Below, in pieces: positions 1 to 6,851 of a stretch of 22,021 bases of DNA. The translations under genes and the position numbers were made by a program. The notes under the pieces were generated by a model, which saw only the letters and a list, made by a program, of their open reading frames with translations, did not search any database and was not told the DNA's origin. Origin of the DNA: an uncultured Faecalibacterium sp. (GTDB lineage Bacteria > Bacillota > Clostridia > Oscillospirales > Ruminococcaceae). Numbering within the stretch: position 1 is the stretch's first letter; each line of letters begins with the position of its first letter. Location: contig CAKTBG010000034.1 in the NCBI GenBank assembly GCA_934533135.1, forward strand, positions 1-22,021, read 5' to 3'.

Positions 1-75
1 CCCCTTAAGGGGCTTTGCTAGTATTATGCCCTTCTAGGGCTTACTCAAGCCACCGGCTCAGCCGGTGGTTTTGAC
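1..75 (+). repeat. Truncated tail of the 253-bp palindromic element
   Basis: This stretch repeats, with a few changes, the last 75 or so bases of the element at 76-328. It contains the palindromes CCCCTTAAGGGG and GCCCTTCTAGGGC, the hairpin CCACCGGCTCAGCCGGTGG, and it ends in TTTTGAC. The next full copy begins directly after it, so one element may have inserted at the end of another. The window starts inside it, so its true length is unknown. No coding sequence is apparent. Confidence 0.7.
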
Positions 76-328
76 TGGGTAGCTTGAGCGAGCGACAACC
101 ACCAGCTCTGCTGGTGGAGTAGAAAATGCTTTAGCTATAAGATTCAAGCGAAGCGAGATGACAGAGAAATTGTCATCTTAGAAGATGCACTTTGCAACAT
201 AGCTCGTTAGAGCGGTAGGGCAGGTAATGCAGATGAAAGATGCTTGCTCGTGGCCCCTTAAGGGGCTTTGCCAGTAAGGTGCCCTTCTAGGGCTTACTCA
301 AGCCACCGGCTCAGCCGGTGGTTTTGAC
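76..328 (+). mobile_element. 253-bp palindrome-rich non-autonomous element, left copy
   Basis: The reverse complement of this stretch recurs at 19356-19608 and, read base by base, I see no difference over 253 bp. It begins TGGGTAGC, carries a first hairpin CCACCAGCTCTGCTGGTGG, an internal hairpin GATGACA/TGTCATC, and ends with CCCCTTAAGGGG, GCCCTTCTAGGGC and the hairpin CCACCGGCTCAGCCGGTGG followed by TTTTGAC. Hairpins near both ends and no coding capacity are typical of non-autonomous (MITE or PATE) derivatives of the IS200/IS605 group, which insert next to a short target instead of making duplications. The left neighbour ends in TTGAC, but the other copy is flanked by TTGTT, so the target is not proven. 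Family assignment is inference; the repeat itself is seen directly. Confidence 0.65.
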
Positions 329-748
329 TCTCAGTCTCGCTCCGCTCGACAGCTCTCCCAAAGGGAGAGCCAAGAACGCGGCGGAAAAGCCCTTGCCTCT
401 CACTTCGGGAGAGGTGGCACGGCGCAAGCCGTGACGGAGAGGGCAAGGTCGCTGACGGAAAAACGAGCCCTCTCAGTCTCGCTCCGCTCGACAGCTCTCC
501 CAAAGGGAGAGCCAAGAACGCAGCGGAGGAGCCCTTGCCTCCCACTTCGGGGGAGGTGGCACGGCGCAAGCCGTGACGGAGAGGGCAACGCCGCTGGCGG
601 AAAAACGAGCCCTCTCAGTCTCGCTCCGCTCGACAGCTCTCCCAAAGGGAGAGCCAAGAACGTAGCGGAGGAGCCCTTGCCTCCCACTTCGGGGGAGGTG
701 GCACGGCGCAAGCCGTGACGGAGAGGGCAAGATCGCGGTGGAAAAGCC
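328..748 (+). repeat. Three tandem 142-bp palindromic repeat units (R1 family)
   Basis: Units start at 328, 470 and 612, exactly 142 bp apart. Each has about 118 bp bounded by inverted ends, CCCTCTCAGTC at the head and GACGGAGAGGGC at the tail, plus a linker of about 24 bp. Inside are hairpins such as GCTCTCCC/GGGAGAGC, CCTCTC/GAGAGG and CACGGC/GCCGTG. The same family recurs at 4185, 6563, 7225, 9920, 15765 and 20834. It looks like a MITE-like intergenic repeat that can form strong RNA hairpins. Short ORFs read through it on both strands, but they only reflect the repetition and are not genes. Confidence 0.85.
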
Positions 749-951
749 CTCCCCCGCGCCCGGAAAAAGACGAAAACCGACCCTTTTTGCCGCCATAAAA
801 GGAAGTTTCGCCGAAACGAAAAAGATGTGGCAAAATCGTTACAAAAATATTGCAAAATTTATTACGAGAATCACCAAAGTTTGGGGTCAACTCTTGTACA
901 AGGTGCAAAAAAATAGGACAAAATCGGCCGAAAAGAGGCGCAAATCGCAAA
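749..951. other. AT-rich intergenic stretch without a gene
   Basis: Between the repeat array and the pilus promoter there is an A-rich stretch with no credible gene. Small palindromes are visible, for example GTTTC-GCC-GAAAC near 810 and CTTGTACAAG at 893-902. A-rich sequence upstream of a strong promoter may act as an UP-element or hold regulator sites, but nothing specific can be named. Confidence 0.4.
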
Positions 952-971
952 AAGTGTCCATTTGGACACTT
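952..971. promoter_or_regulatory. Inverted repeat overlapping the -35 box, possible operator
   Basis: AAGTGTCC (952-959) and GGACACTT (964-971) form a perfect 8-bp inverted repeat with a 4-base centre. It overlaps the first two bases of the -35 box at 970-975. A half-site AGTGTCC recurs at 1138-1144 in the leader. The position suits a repressor operator, but the binding protein is unknown. Confidence 0.45.
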
Positions 972-999
972 GCAATTTGAGAATCGTTTCTGCTATAAT
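970..999 (+). promoter_or_regulatory. Promoter of the pilus operon
   Basis: A -35 box TTGCAA (970-975) and a perfect -10 box TATAAT (994-999) are separated by 18 bases, with a TG extension at 991-992. This is a good housekeeping-sigma promoter. Transcription should start near 1006, giving a leader of about 350 nt before the tip pilin ATG at 1356. Confidence 0.75.
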
Positions 1000-1012
1000 G
1001 GGGACGTCAAAA

Positions 1013-1107
1013 GGGTCGCAGACGCGTGATTGTTTTCGGCAGAAATACAATCGCCGAAGGGGTCGTCTGCCCCCTGAAGATCCACGGGTACGGCGACCGG
1101 CTGCGAC
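1013..1107 (+). promoter_or_regulatory. Structured leader RNA with competing stems, class unknown
   Basis: GTCGCAG (1015-1021) can pair with CTGCGAC (1101-1107), enclosing GGTCGTC (1061-1067) paired to GGCGACC (1092-1098). A competing stem pairs GCAGACG (1018-1024) with CGTCTGC (1064-1070). GATTGT/ACAATC (1028-1033/1047-1052) and TTCGGC/GCCGAA (1035-1040/1053-1058) also interleave and cannot both form without a loop to span them. Mutually exclusive folds directly after a promoter suggest an attenuator or riboswitch. I could not match it to a known class. Confidence 0.4.
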
Positions 1108-1157
1108 AGCGTTCGCACACGGGCGGTGTACAATGAGAGTGTCCGAAACAAAACAGA

Positions 1158-1240
1158 ATAGTTGGCAAAACCGGAGTGATCCGGCGACGCAAAGCTAGGA
1201 GTCTTTTGAACATGTTTCAAAAGATAGTTCGGTTGCGATT
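1158..1240 (+). promoter_or_regulatory. Cyclic-di-GMP-I (GEMM) riboswitch aptamer
   Basis: The sequence holds the main GEMM-I marks in order. These are GGCAAA (1164-1169); a stem CCGGA/UCCGG closed by a GUGA (GNRA) tetraloop (1171-1184); the invariant ACGCAAAGC (1187-1195); a second arm with CUA (1195-1197) pairing UAG (1225-1227) and the long stem CUUUUGA/UCAAAAG (1203-1209/1217-1223); and the closing GGUUGCG (1231-1237), whose C1236 fits the ligand-pairing C of this class. GEMM-I aptamers bind c-di-GMP and commonly control motility, attachment and surface structures. It lies about 115 nt upstream of the tip pilin start and so probably controls the whole pilus operon. No convincing GC-rich terminator follows, so ON or OFF behaviour cannot be told. 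Confidence 0.87.
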
Positions 1241-1259
1241 TACCTTGTTAGGGGTGGAT

Positions 1260-1290
1260 TGCGGCCTTTTTTGTTTACAAAAAAAACGCA
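1260..1290 (+). promoter_or_regulatory. U-run and A/T hairpin after the aptamer, possible expression platform
   Basis: After the aptamer, TTTTTTGT (1267-1274) pairs with ACAAAAAA (1277-1284), and TGCG (1260-1263) can pair with CGCA (1287-1290). GGATTGCGG just upstream partly repeats the GGTTGCGATT at the aptamer 3' end, so the two could compete. The U-run would suit termination, but I see no stable stem directly before it. This is a tentative expression platform only. Confidence 0.3.
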
Positions 1291-1355
1291 GAACACCAAA
1301 TTGCGGCATCTGGCACGGCGACGTCCAGCGAAATAGATCAAAGGAGGGCTACCTT

Positions 1356-4184
1356 ATGAAAGGGAAACACGCGAAGAATACAGCCAATAAGCAAAAGCTG
1401 GCAAAGAGAATGCTTGCGCTGTGCTTTGCGGTGGTCTTTCTGTGCAGCTGCGTGCTGCCGGTCTTTGCAACAGGCTCGTCGCTGCTGACCGACGCGCTGC
1501 GCGAGGCTGTGGAGGAGACCGCCGCCAGCACAGACGCTACCACCGAGGCGGGCGGCGGCACCATGATGGACAGCTTCCAGACCATGATGTCCAGCTATAC
1601 CACCGAGTACAAGACGACCTACCGTTTCTGGCTGAGCGAAAAGGACAGTTATTATCTGCCGGACGCCGAAAAAACCTCGGCCAGTGACTTGGAAGGGTAC
1701 GATAACTTCTACGCCGTGGCCGCCATCGAGAACAACACCACCCTCACCGCGCCGGAGGGCTTCCAGAATCCTGCCGACCCCACCGGTGCAGGCCGCACGT
1801 TCAAGGGCTGGTACTACATTGATACGTATGGCGTGACCCAGACCTTCACCTTTGACGATTCGCCGGTGCTGCTCGACAAGAGCGCGACCGTCGATGTTTT
1901 CGCCCAGTGGAGCGAGGCTCCTGCCGCTGACCCTGCCGACGATGCGGACAAGGCTGAGGGCGATACCAAGGCCGATGACACCGTGAAGGATGACACCAAG
2001 GCGGACGACACCAAGGCGGGTGATACCGCGACCGGTGACGAGACGGCTTCGGACGATGAAACCGTAGCCGATGACGTGGACGATACTCTTGACGAGGATG
2101 CTGGCGAAGTCGATCCTGCTGACGAAGAAGTTCTGGACATACAGACTGTTACCGCTTCGGCACCTGCTCGGGCAGCGGCTCGCGCTCCTGCAAATTATGA
2201 GATTACGCTGGTAGACACGGTCAAGGCAAATGGCCGGTATTCCATTAAAGTCACTCAAAACGGGAAAGATGTTACGGACAGTTTCCTGAGTGGTGCTACT
2301 GTTACATGGACTCGTAATGGTACAACGGTCAACCGTGTGATAAAGAGCATTGGCGGAAAGCAGGTTTCTAACCTTGCGCAAAATGGCGCGTGGCTCAATG
2401 TTGCATACGATTTGGATGAAATTGGCGGTACAAGCACTGCAACGCAGTATACCGTTACGATTAAAGATCAAAGCGGCAGCACGATCAGCACACAAAGCGC
2501 AACTCTGAACCTGAATACATCACTCTTGAACGGCAGTTTTGAAGAGCCGGTGATTACTGGTGATAATTATGATAAATCCGGCCATCCACACATTCCTGCG
2601 GGGGATGTTCCGGCATGGCAAACGACCGAGAAAAACGGAAATATCGAAATCGGTAACGTAACAGTTTACAAGAATGTTGAAAAAACTAAATGGGTAGAAG
2701 GCCACTGGGAAGGAGGATGGTGGGTACCGGGGCATAACGAAACATACACCGAAAAAGAATATTATACGGCGAAAAACTACAATGTCTCTGATGCAAAAGA
2801 CGGCCAGCAGTTTGCCGAATTGAACGCTGGATCGGAAAGTTCGCTTTACCAAGACGTTCTGACTACACCGGGTGCAACAATGTACTGGGGTTTGTCGCAC
2901 CGGGCACGTTATGCGAATGCATCGGACACAATGTATCTGGTTATTGCCCCGACCAATCTGGTTGATGGATTGAAAAATCATTCTGACCTGAAAACTTTGG
3001 TGGAAGGTTTGAGTGATGGATGGAATTACAATGTCAAGTATAATGGCAAGACTGGTGCGGTGTACAAAAATACCATTACAGATTCTAATGCTGCTTGGGG
3101 TACTTATAACGGTTCCATTACAGTTCCGAGCGGACAGTTTGCAACACGCTTCTTCTTTGTATCTGGACCTACATCCACCGGTAATGCAACATTGGGTAAC
3201 TTCCTCGATAACGTCTGGTTTAGTCAGGAGACGCAGCCGTTGCCGTCTGGTACTGCAATGGTTAGTGTAACCAAAAACATCTATGGTCTGACCTTGGAAG
3301 AGGTTCAACAAAACCTGTCGAGGAAGGAATTTATCAATGGAACGGCAACGAGCGGAACTGTCGGCAACATTACATTTGATCGTACAGAGTGGAATCAGGC
3401 CACAGATGCTCAGGGCAATGGATATGTGACCGCAACAAAAGAAATTAAAGTAACAGATATCTTAGCAGACTGGTCAAACACCTATACGTTTACTGAGAAC
3501 ACAGCACAAGCACAGGTTGATGGCTATGCCATGACAGCAGACGATGAAACAAAGTCGGTTACTGTGGGCTATGACAATAACCGTGGTAAAGTTACCTTTA
3601 CAAACAGATATACCAAAAGCACAGCGGACTTTACCATCAAAAAGCTTGTCACCGGAAATTTAGGTGATTTGACTCGGAAATTCAACTTTACCATTACAGT
3701 GAAGGATAAAAACGGCATAGATGCAAGTTTCGTCCTGAATAATGACACTAAGTCCGGTACGGCAAGCTTTGAGCTTGGCAATAATGAGTCGATAAGTCTG
3801 ACCAAAGTGCCGGTTGGTGCAACTGTTACGATTGCTGAAACGGATGCAGATGATTACACGGTCACTGCAACGCTGGGCGGTACAGAAATCAATCCTGAAG
3901 GAACAAATACATTTAAGTTTACGGTCACGCAGGCAGAAGCATCTGGAACGACATCAGATGATGTGGGTGAACAGGCTTTGATGCTAGCCAGCTATGATGA
4001 GGATCTTGAAGTTGATCCCACTGCAACTGGCACCGAAGTTGTGATTACCAACTATAAGAATCTGGACGAAATTCCCACCGGCGTCATCCTCGACACCCTG
4101 CCCTATGTGCTGATGCTGATCGCCGTAGGCGGCGGCGTAGTGGCCTTCTTCCTGCGCAAGCGGCACCACGACGACGAGGAGTAA
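1356..4184 (+). CDS. Large tip/adhesin pilin with FctA-like C-terminal domains
   Basis: This is a secreted, wall-linked adhesin of 942 aa. The start at 1356 follows AAAGGAGGG at good spacing; the open frame upstream lies in the leader RNA. A signal peptide ends near residue 38 (VLPVFA). Residues about 80-185 hold an InlB_B-like region (FKGWY). An acidic Asp/Thr/Lys linker follows (about 186-265). A large beta-rich region (about 275-625), with LLNGSFEEP and a later HRAR segment, resembles bacterial carbohydrate-binding jelly-roll modules. Two pilin-like beta domains with KxVxGN-type and TNRY/TNYK ends, candidates for isopeptide bonds, precede the sorting signal EIPTGVILD (about 904), a membrane helix and a basic-acidic tail. 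EIPTG resembles the EVPTG/VPPTG signals of T3 pilins processed by class B sortase. By position and size it is probably the Cpa-like tip. The central part (about 2150-4060) is AT-richer than both ends. Confidence 0.85.
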   Translation: MKGKHAKNTANKQKLAKRMLALCFAVVFLCSCVLPVFATGSSLLTDALREAVEETAASTDATTEAGGGTMMDSFQTMMSSYTTEYKTTYRFWLSEKDSYYLPDAEKTSASDLEGYDNFYAVAAIENNTTLTAPEGFQNPADPTGAGRTFKGWYYIDTYGVTQTFTFDDSPVLLDKSATVDVFAQWSEAPAADPADDADKAEGDTKADDTVKDDTKADDTKAGDTATGDETASDDETVADDVDDTLDEDAGEVDPADEEVLDIQTVTASAPARAAARAPANYEITLVDTVKANGRYSIKVTQNGKDVTDSFLSGATVTWTRNGTTVNRVIKSIGGKQVSNLAQNGAWLNVAYDLDEIGGTSTATQYTVTIKDQSGSTISTQSATLNLNTSLLNGSFEEPVITGDNYDKSGHPHIPAGDVPAWQTTEKNGNIEIGNVTVYKNVEKTKWVEGHWEGGWWVPGHNETYTEKEYYTAKNYNVSDAKDGQQFAELNAGSESSLYQDVLTTPGATMYWGLSHRARYANASDTMYLVIAPTNLVDGLKNHSDLKTLVEGLSDGWNYNVKYNGKTGAVYKNTITDSNAAWGTYNGSITVPSGQFATRFFFVSGPTSTGNATLGNFLDNVWFSQETQPLPSGTAMVSVTKNIYGLTLEEVQQNLSRKEFINGTATSGTVGNITFDRTEWNQATDAQGNGYVTATKEIKVTDILADWSNTYTFTENTAQAQVDGYAMTADDETKSVTVGYDNNRGKVTFTNRYTKSTADFTIKKLVTGNLGDLTRKFNFTITVKDKNGIDASFVLNNDTKSGTASFELGNNESISLTKVPVGATVTIAETDADDYTVTATLGGTEINPEGTNTFKFTVTQAEASGTTSDDVGEQALMLASYDEDLEVDPTATGTEVVITNYKNLDEIPTGVILDTLPYVLMLIAVGGGVVAFFLRKRHHDDEE

Positions 4185-4448
4185 GCCCTCTCAGTCTCGC
4201 TGACGCTCGACAGCTCCCCCAAAGTGGGAGCCAAGAACGTTGCGGACTGCCAAAGCCTCCCCTACTAGGGGAGGTGGCATCCCGAAGGGATGACGGAGAG
4301 GTTGGACAAAGGAGCTGCTTCGTCTGAGGCAGAACCTTTGAATCCCGAAACCGGAAGCAGCAGCTTCCCGGGCAGGGGCATCTCCCGTACAACCTCTCAG
4401 TCTGCTTCGCAGACAGCTCCCCTAGTAGGGGAGCCTCTGGCGGAGAGG
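4185..4448 (+). repeat. Composite palindromic repeat (R1 plus an 80-bp B segment)
   Basis: This 336-bp gene-free gap (4185-4520) is mostly repeat. An R1 unit (4185-4303, with CCCTCTCAGTC at the head and GACGGAGAGG at the tail) is followed by a B segment (about 4314-4390) containing TCCCGAAACCGGAAGCA, and then a short R1-like head (4391-4448). The B segment and R1 recur inverted at 9920-10125. The hairpins lie between the tip pilin and the rest of the locus and could affect read-through or mRNA stability. The remaining 4449-4520 carries only the ribosome binding site of the next gene. Confidence 0.75.
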
Positions 4449-4520
4449 ATCCCCCGCTCTTCACGGCCGGGTCTCAACGCCTGACCTGAAATAGATACCC
4501 CTTTGAAAGGAGGTGGATGG

Positions 4521-4859
4521 ATGGCAAAACGCAAACAGCCGTCGGCTCCCGAACGGCTCCCCGGCGCGGAAGGGGAATGCCTGAACCATGAGCAGGAAGA
4601 GATCGTCCGGTGGTTCCGGAAGACCAGATTCCGCAAGACGCTTGTGGGCGGAGTGGACGAAGTACAGCTCTGGAAAAAGCTTGAGGAACTGTACGGGCTG
4701 TACGAAAAGGCCATCCGCGCAGAGCGTGCCCGCTACGATGCACTGCTGGAACAAGCAGGCGTGACGGTACGCGCTGCGGCAGAACCGGCATCCCCCTCCC
4801 CCGCAGAGGAGGCTACCGGGCCGGGAATCGAACCCTCCCCGAAGGAGGACGAGACCTGA
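4521..4859 (+). CDS. Small soluble protein of unknown function in the pilus operon
   Basis: A 112-aa protein without a signal peptide or membrane helix. The start at 4521 has GAAAGGAGGTGG just upstream; an in-frame TTG at 4503 is too early. Its stop overlaps the next start by one base (TGATG), so it is translationally coupled to the signal-peptidase-like gene. The N-terminus is basic. The core (about residues 25-75) has a basic patch, then GGVDEVQLW and a likely amphipathic helix ending in ERARYDALLEQ. The C-terminal third is a Pro/Ala/Glu-rich tail. I do not recognise the family with certainty; the GVDE..LW...L..LY pattern suggests a small coiled-coil cytoplasmic protein. Tight coupling suggests a role with the SipA-like protein, but this is inference. 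Confidence 0.75.
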   Translation: MAKRKQPSAPERLPGAEGECLNHEQEEIVRWFRKTRFRKTLVGGVDEVQLWKKLEELYGLYEKAIRAERARYDALLEQAGVTVRAAAEPASPSPAEEATGPGIEPSPKEDET

Positions 4860-5425
4860 TGGCGAAGACCCCGAACGCGACCCCAAGCGACCCCTACCGC
4901 GATGGTCTGAAAGCGATCCGCAAACGGCGGTATCAGGCAGAGAACGCCCAAGAGTTCTGGAGCCTAATCCGCCGGGTGGTGCTGCTGGCCATCATCGTAT
5001 GGGTGCTGTTGACCGAGGTGTTTGTGTTCACACAGGCATCGGGCAACAGTATGTTCCCCGCGGTAAAGGACGGCGACCTGCTGATCGGCTACCGGCTGCA
5101 GCGCACCTACGCAAAAAACGACATCGTGCTGTATGAGCACGACGGCAAGCTCTGCGTCGGGCGCATCCTCGGCCGTGCAAGCGACCTTGTCAGCCTGAAC
5201 GACGGCGGCACGCTGATCGTAAACGGCTCGGCACAAAGCGGCGAGATCCTTTACCCCACATACGCCAAGGATGGGCTGGAATACCCCTACACTGTACCGG
5301 AGGGCACCGTGTTCATCCTCGGAGACTACCGAACACAAGCCACAGACAGCCGCGATTTTGGGCCGGTTGCTCTGGCAGACGTCAAAGCCAAGATCATCAC
5401 TCTGGTGCGGCGTCGCAGCTTGTAA
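4859..5425 (+). CDS. Signal peptidase I-like protein lacking the catalytic Lys (SipA-like)
   Basis: A 188-aa membrane protein of the signal peptidase I (S26) fold. One transmembrane helix (about 36-57) is followed by the Ser box GNSMFP (Ser64). Box D reads CVGRILG where active enzymes read (Y/F)(I/V)KR(V/I)IG, so Gly101 replaces the general-base Lys. The box E region GDYRTQATDSRDFG is kept. In Streptococcus pyogenes T3 pilus islands the homologue SipA also lacks the Ser/Lys dyad (Asp and Gly at those positions) and is needed for pilus assembly by the class B sortase. The role here is therefore likely assembly chaperone, not protease, although Ser64 remains. The start overlaps the preceding stop; AAGGAGG lies 10 bases upstream. 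Position between the two main pilins fits. Confidence 0.85.
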   Translation: MAKTPNATPSDPYRDGLKAIRKRRYQAENAQEFWSLIRRVVLLAIIVWVLLTEVFVFTQASGNSMFPAVKDGDLLIGYRLQRTYAKNDIVLYEHDGKLCVGRILGRASDLVSLNDGGTLIVNGSAQSGEILYPTYAKDGLEYPYTVPEGTVFILGDYRTQATDSRDFGPVALADVKAKIITLVRRRSL

Positions 5426-5453
5426 ATATCGAACATACTAAGGAGGAACTAAG

Positions 5454-6557
5454 ATGAAACTCAAGAAACTGTTTGCTGGCATCCTCGCCGTCGCTATGAT
5501 GGCAACCATGGCAGCTCCGGCGTTTGCAGCGGGTACTGATAATGGTTACAGTGTGGGAACACCGAAAATCACAGTGAACGAAAATCGAGAGTTCGAGATT
5601 GAAAAAAAATATATCAAGAACGACAATGGCACGATTCCGGACGAGACATTCCATTTGACTGTTACCAAGGATAGCGTTACAAATTCAACTGTCACAGATG
5701 CGGACTTTAAGACTGCTGGTTCGTATGAACTGACGGTGGAAGACGCCAGAATTGCAAATGGTGTGGTAAGCAATTTTAAGATTACCCTTCCCGAGATTAC
5801 TAAACCCGGTGTCTTTAAATATAAGCTGACGGAAGATAACAATGGTATTGCTGGCGTTACTTATGATAATGCAACTTATGAGCTTACGGTGTATGCTACT
5901 CAGCGCACTAAGGTGAATAAGGAAGATAAGAGCACCACTAATGATATTCAGTACTCTGTTCGTCTTGATCGTGGCAAGACTGATACTGCAGAGGCAGCAA
6001 ACAAGGTTAAGGAAATTAATAACAGCTATGCAGCTGAGCCTTTGACCATTACCAAAACTGTTAATGGTAACATGGGCGACCGTACTCGCGAATTCGAGTT
6101 TGCTGTTAAGTTCAAGGCTCCTGCAGGGAAGACTGTGAAGAGTGTGATTCAGGTTGCTGGTGAGCATGGCAATGTGACCGACGTGAAGGGCGGTACGCTG
6201 ACGAATGGTGTTCTTAAATTTGATGATAATGCAACTGAAGTTTCCCTCAATGTTAAACTGAAGCATGGTCAGACTGTTAACTTCACCAATCTGCCGAAGG
6301 ATGTCGAATACACTGTTGCTGAAACTCGTGTGGAGGGTTATAAGACTTATATCAATAACAGCGATGCCGATAATAATGAAATCGAAGGCAAGATCGAGGA
6401 CACTGCTGTTACCATTGACTACGAGAACGTGAATGGCGATACCACCATTGATACCGGCGTTATCCTCGACAACGCTCCGTACATCGCTCTGATGATGGTC
6501 GTCGTCGCTGGCGCAGCCGTGATGATCATCAAGAAGCGTCGTCACTTTGAGGACTAA
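5454..6557 (+). CDS. FctA-like major (backbone) pilin
   Basis: A 367-aa pilin preceded by AAGGAGGAAC. The signal peptide ends near residue 25 (APAFA). Two FctA/Spy0128-like beta domains follow. The first has FEIEKKYIKND, PGVFKYKLTED and NNSY (Lys, Glu and Asn candidates for an isopeptide bond); the second has LTITKTVNGNMGDRTREF, YTVAETRVEGY and IDYENVNG. The tail is TTIDTGVILDNAPYIAL, a hydrophobic helix and KKRRHFED. This resembles FctA of S. pyogenes, which ends EVPTGV...APYIAL and is polymerised by a class B sortase. It should form the shaft. Here the usual Pro of the sorting pentapeptide is Asp (IDTG). The middle of the gene is AT-rich while the signal and sorting ends are GC-rich. An R1 repeat array follows directly. 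Confidence 0.9.
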   Translation: MKLKKLFAGILAVAMMATMAAPAFAAGTDNGYSVGTPKITVNENREFEIEKKYIKNDNGTIPDETFHLTVTKDSVTNSTVTDADFKTAGSYELTVEDARIANGVVSNFKITLPEITKPGVFKYKLTEDNNGIAGVTYDNATYELTVYATQRTKVNKEDKSTTNDIQYSVRLDRGKTDTAEAANKVKEINNSYAAEPLTITKTVNGNMGDRTREFEFAVKFKAPAGKTVKSVIQVAGEHGNVTDVKGGTLTNGVLKFDDNATEVSLNVKLKHGQTVNFTNLPKDVEYTVAETRVEGYKTYINNSDADNNEIEGKIEDTAVTIDYENVNGDTTIDTGVILDNAPYIALMMVVVAGAAVMIIKKRRHFED

Positions 6558-6562
6558 GCTAG

Positions 6563-6824
6563 CCCTCTCAGTCTCGCTATCGCTCGACAGCTCCCCCAAA
6601 GTGGGAGCCAAGAACGTGGCGGAAGAGCCCTTGCCTCTCACTTCGGGAGAGGTGGCACGGCGTAAGCCGTGACGGAGAGGGCAAGGCCGCTGACGGAAAG
6701 CTAGCCCTCTCAGTCTCGCTATCGCTCGACAGCTCCCCCAAAGTGGGAGCCAAGAACGCAGCGGAAAAGCCCTTGCCTCTCACTTCGAGAGAGGTGGCAC
6801 GGCGCAAGCCGTGACGGAGAGGGC
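6563..6824 (+). repeat. Two tandem 142-bp R1 units after the major pilin
   Basis: Units start at 6565 and 6707 (142 bp apart) and end at 6682 and 6824 with GACGGAGAGGGC. Internal hairpins include CTCCC/GGGAG, CCTCTC/GAGAGG and CACGGC/GCCGTG. They begin 6 bp after the major pilin stop codon and would form strong stems in its mRNA, possibly protecting the 3' end or damping read-through. No gene is seen in the repeat. Confidence 0.85.
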
Positions 6825-6851
6825 AAGGCCGCTGACCAGTAGATTCAGCCT

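Noticed and set aside
328..748. Possible CRISPR array
   Set aside because: The units are 142 bp with inverted ends and nearly identical linkers; there are no short repeats with unique spacers and no cas genes.
294..855. Open frames with MRRATSPEVGGKGS-like proteins in the repeat arrays
   Set aside because: The same peptide arises wherever R1 repeats occur, on both strands, with no start signals; it reflects repeated DNA, not a gene.
1028..1058. H-type pseudoknot from GATTGT/ACAATC and TTCGGC/GCCGAA
   Set aside because: No bases remain to cross the 6-bp first stem, so the two stems are better read as alternatives.
1267..1275. Classic intrinsic terminator directly after the riboswitch
   Set aside because: A T-run exists, but no stable GC-rich stem precedes it; only weak pairing such as CCT/AGG is possible.
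1176..1355. N-terminal extension of the tip pilin to 1176
   Set aside because: This part overlaps the conserved riboswitch RNA, and the ATG at 1356 has an ideal ribosome binding site followed by a signal peptide.
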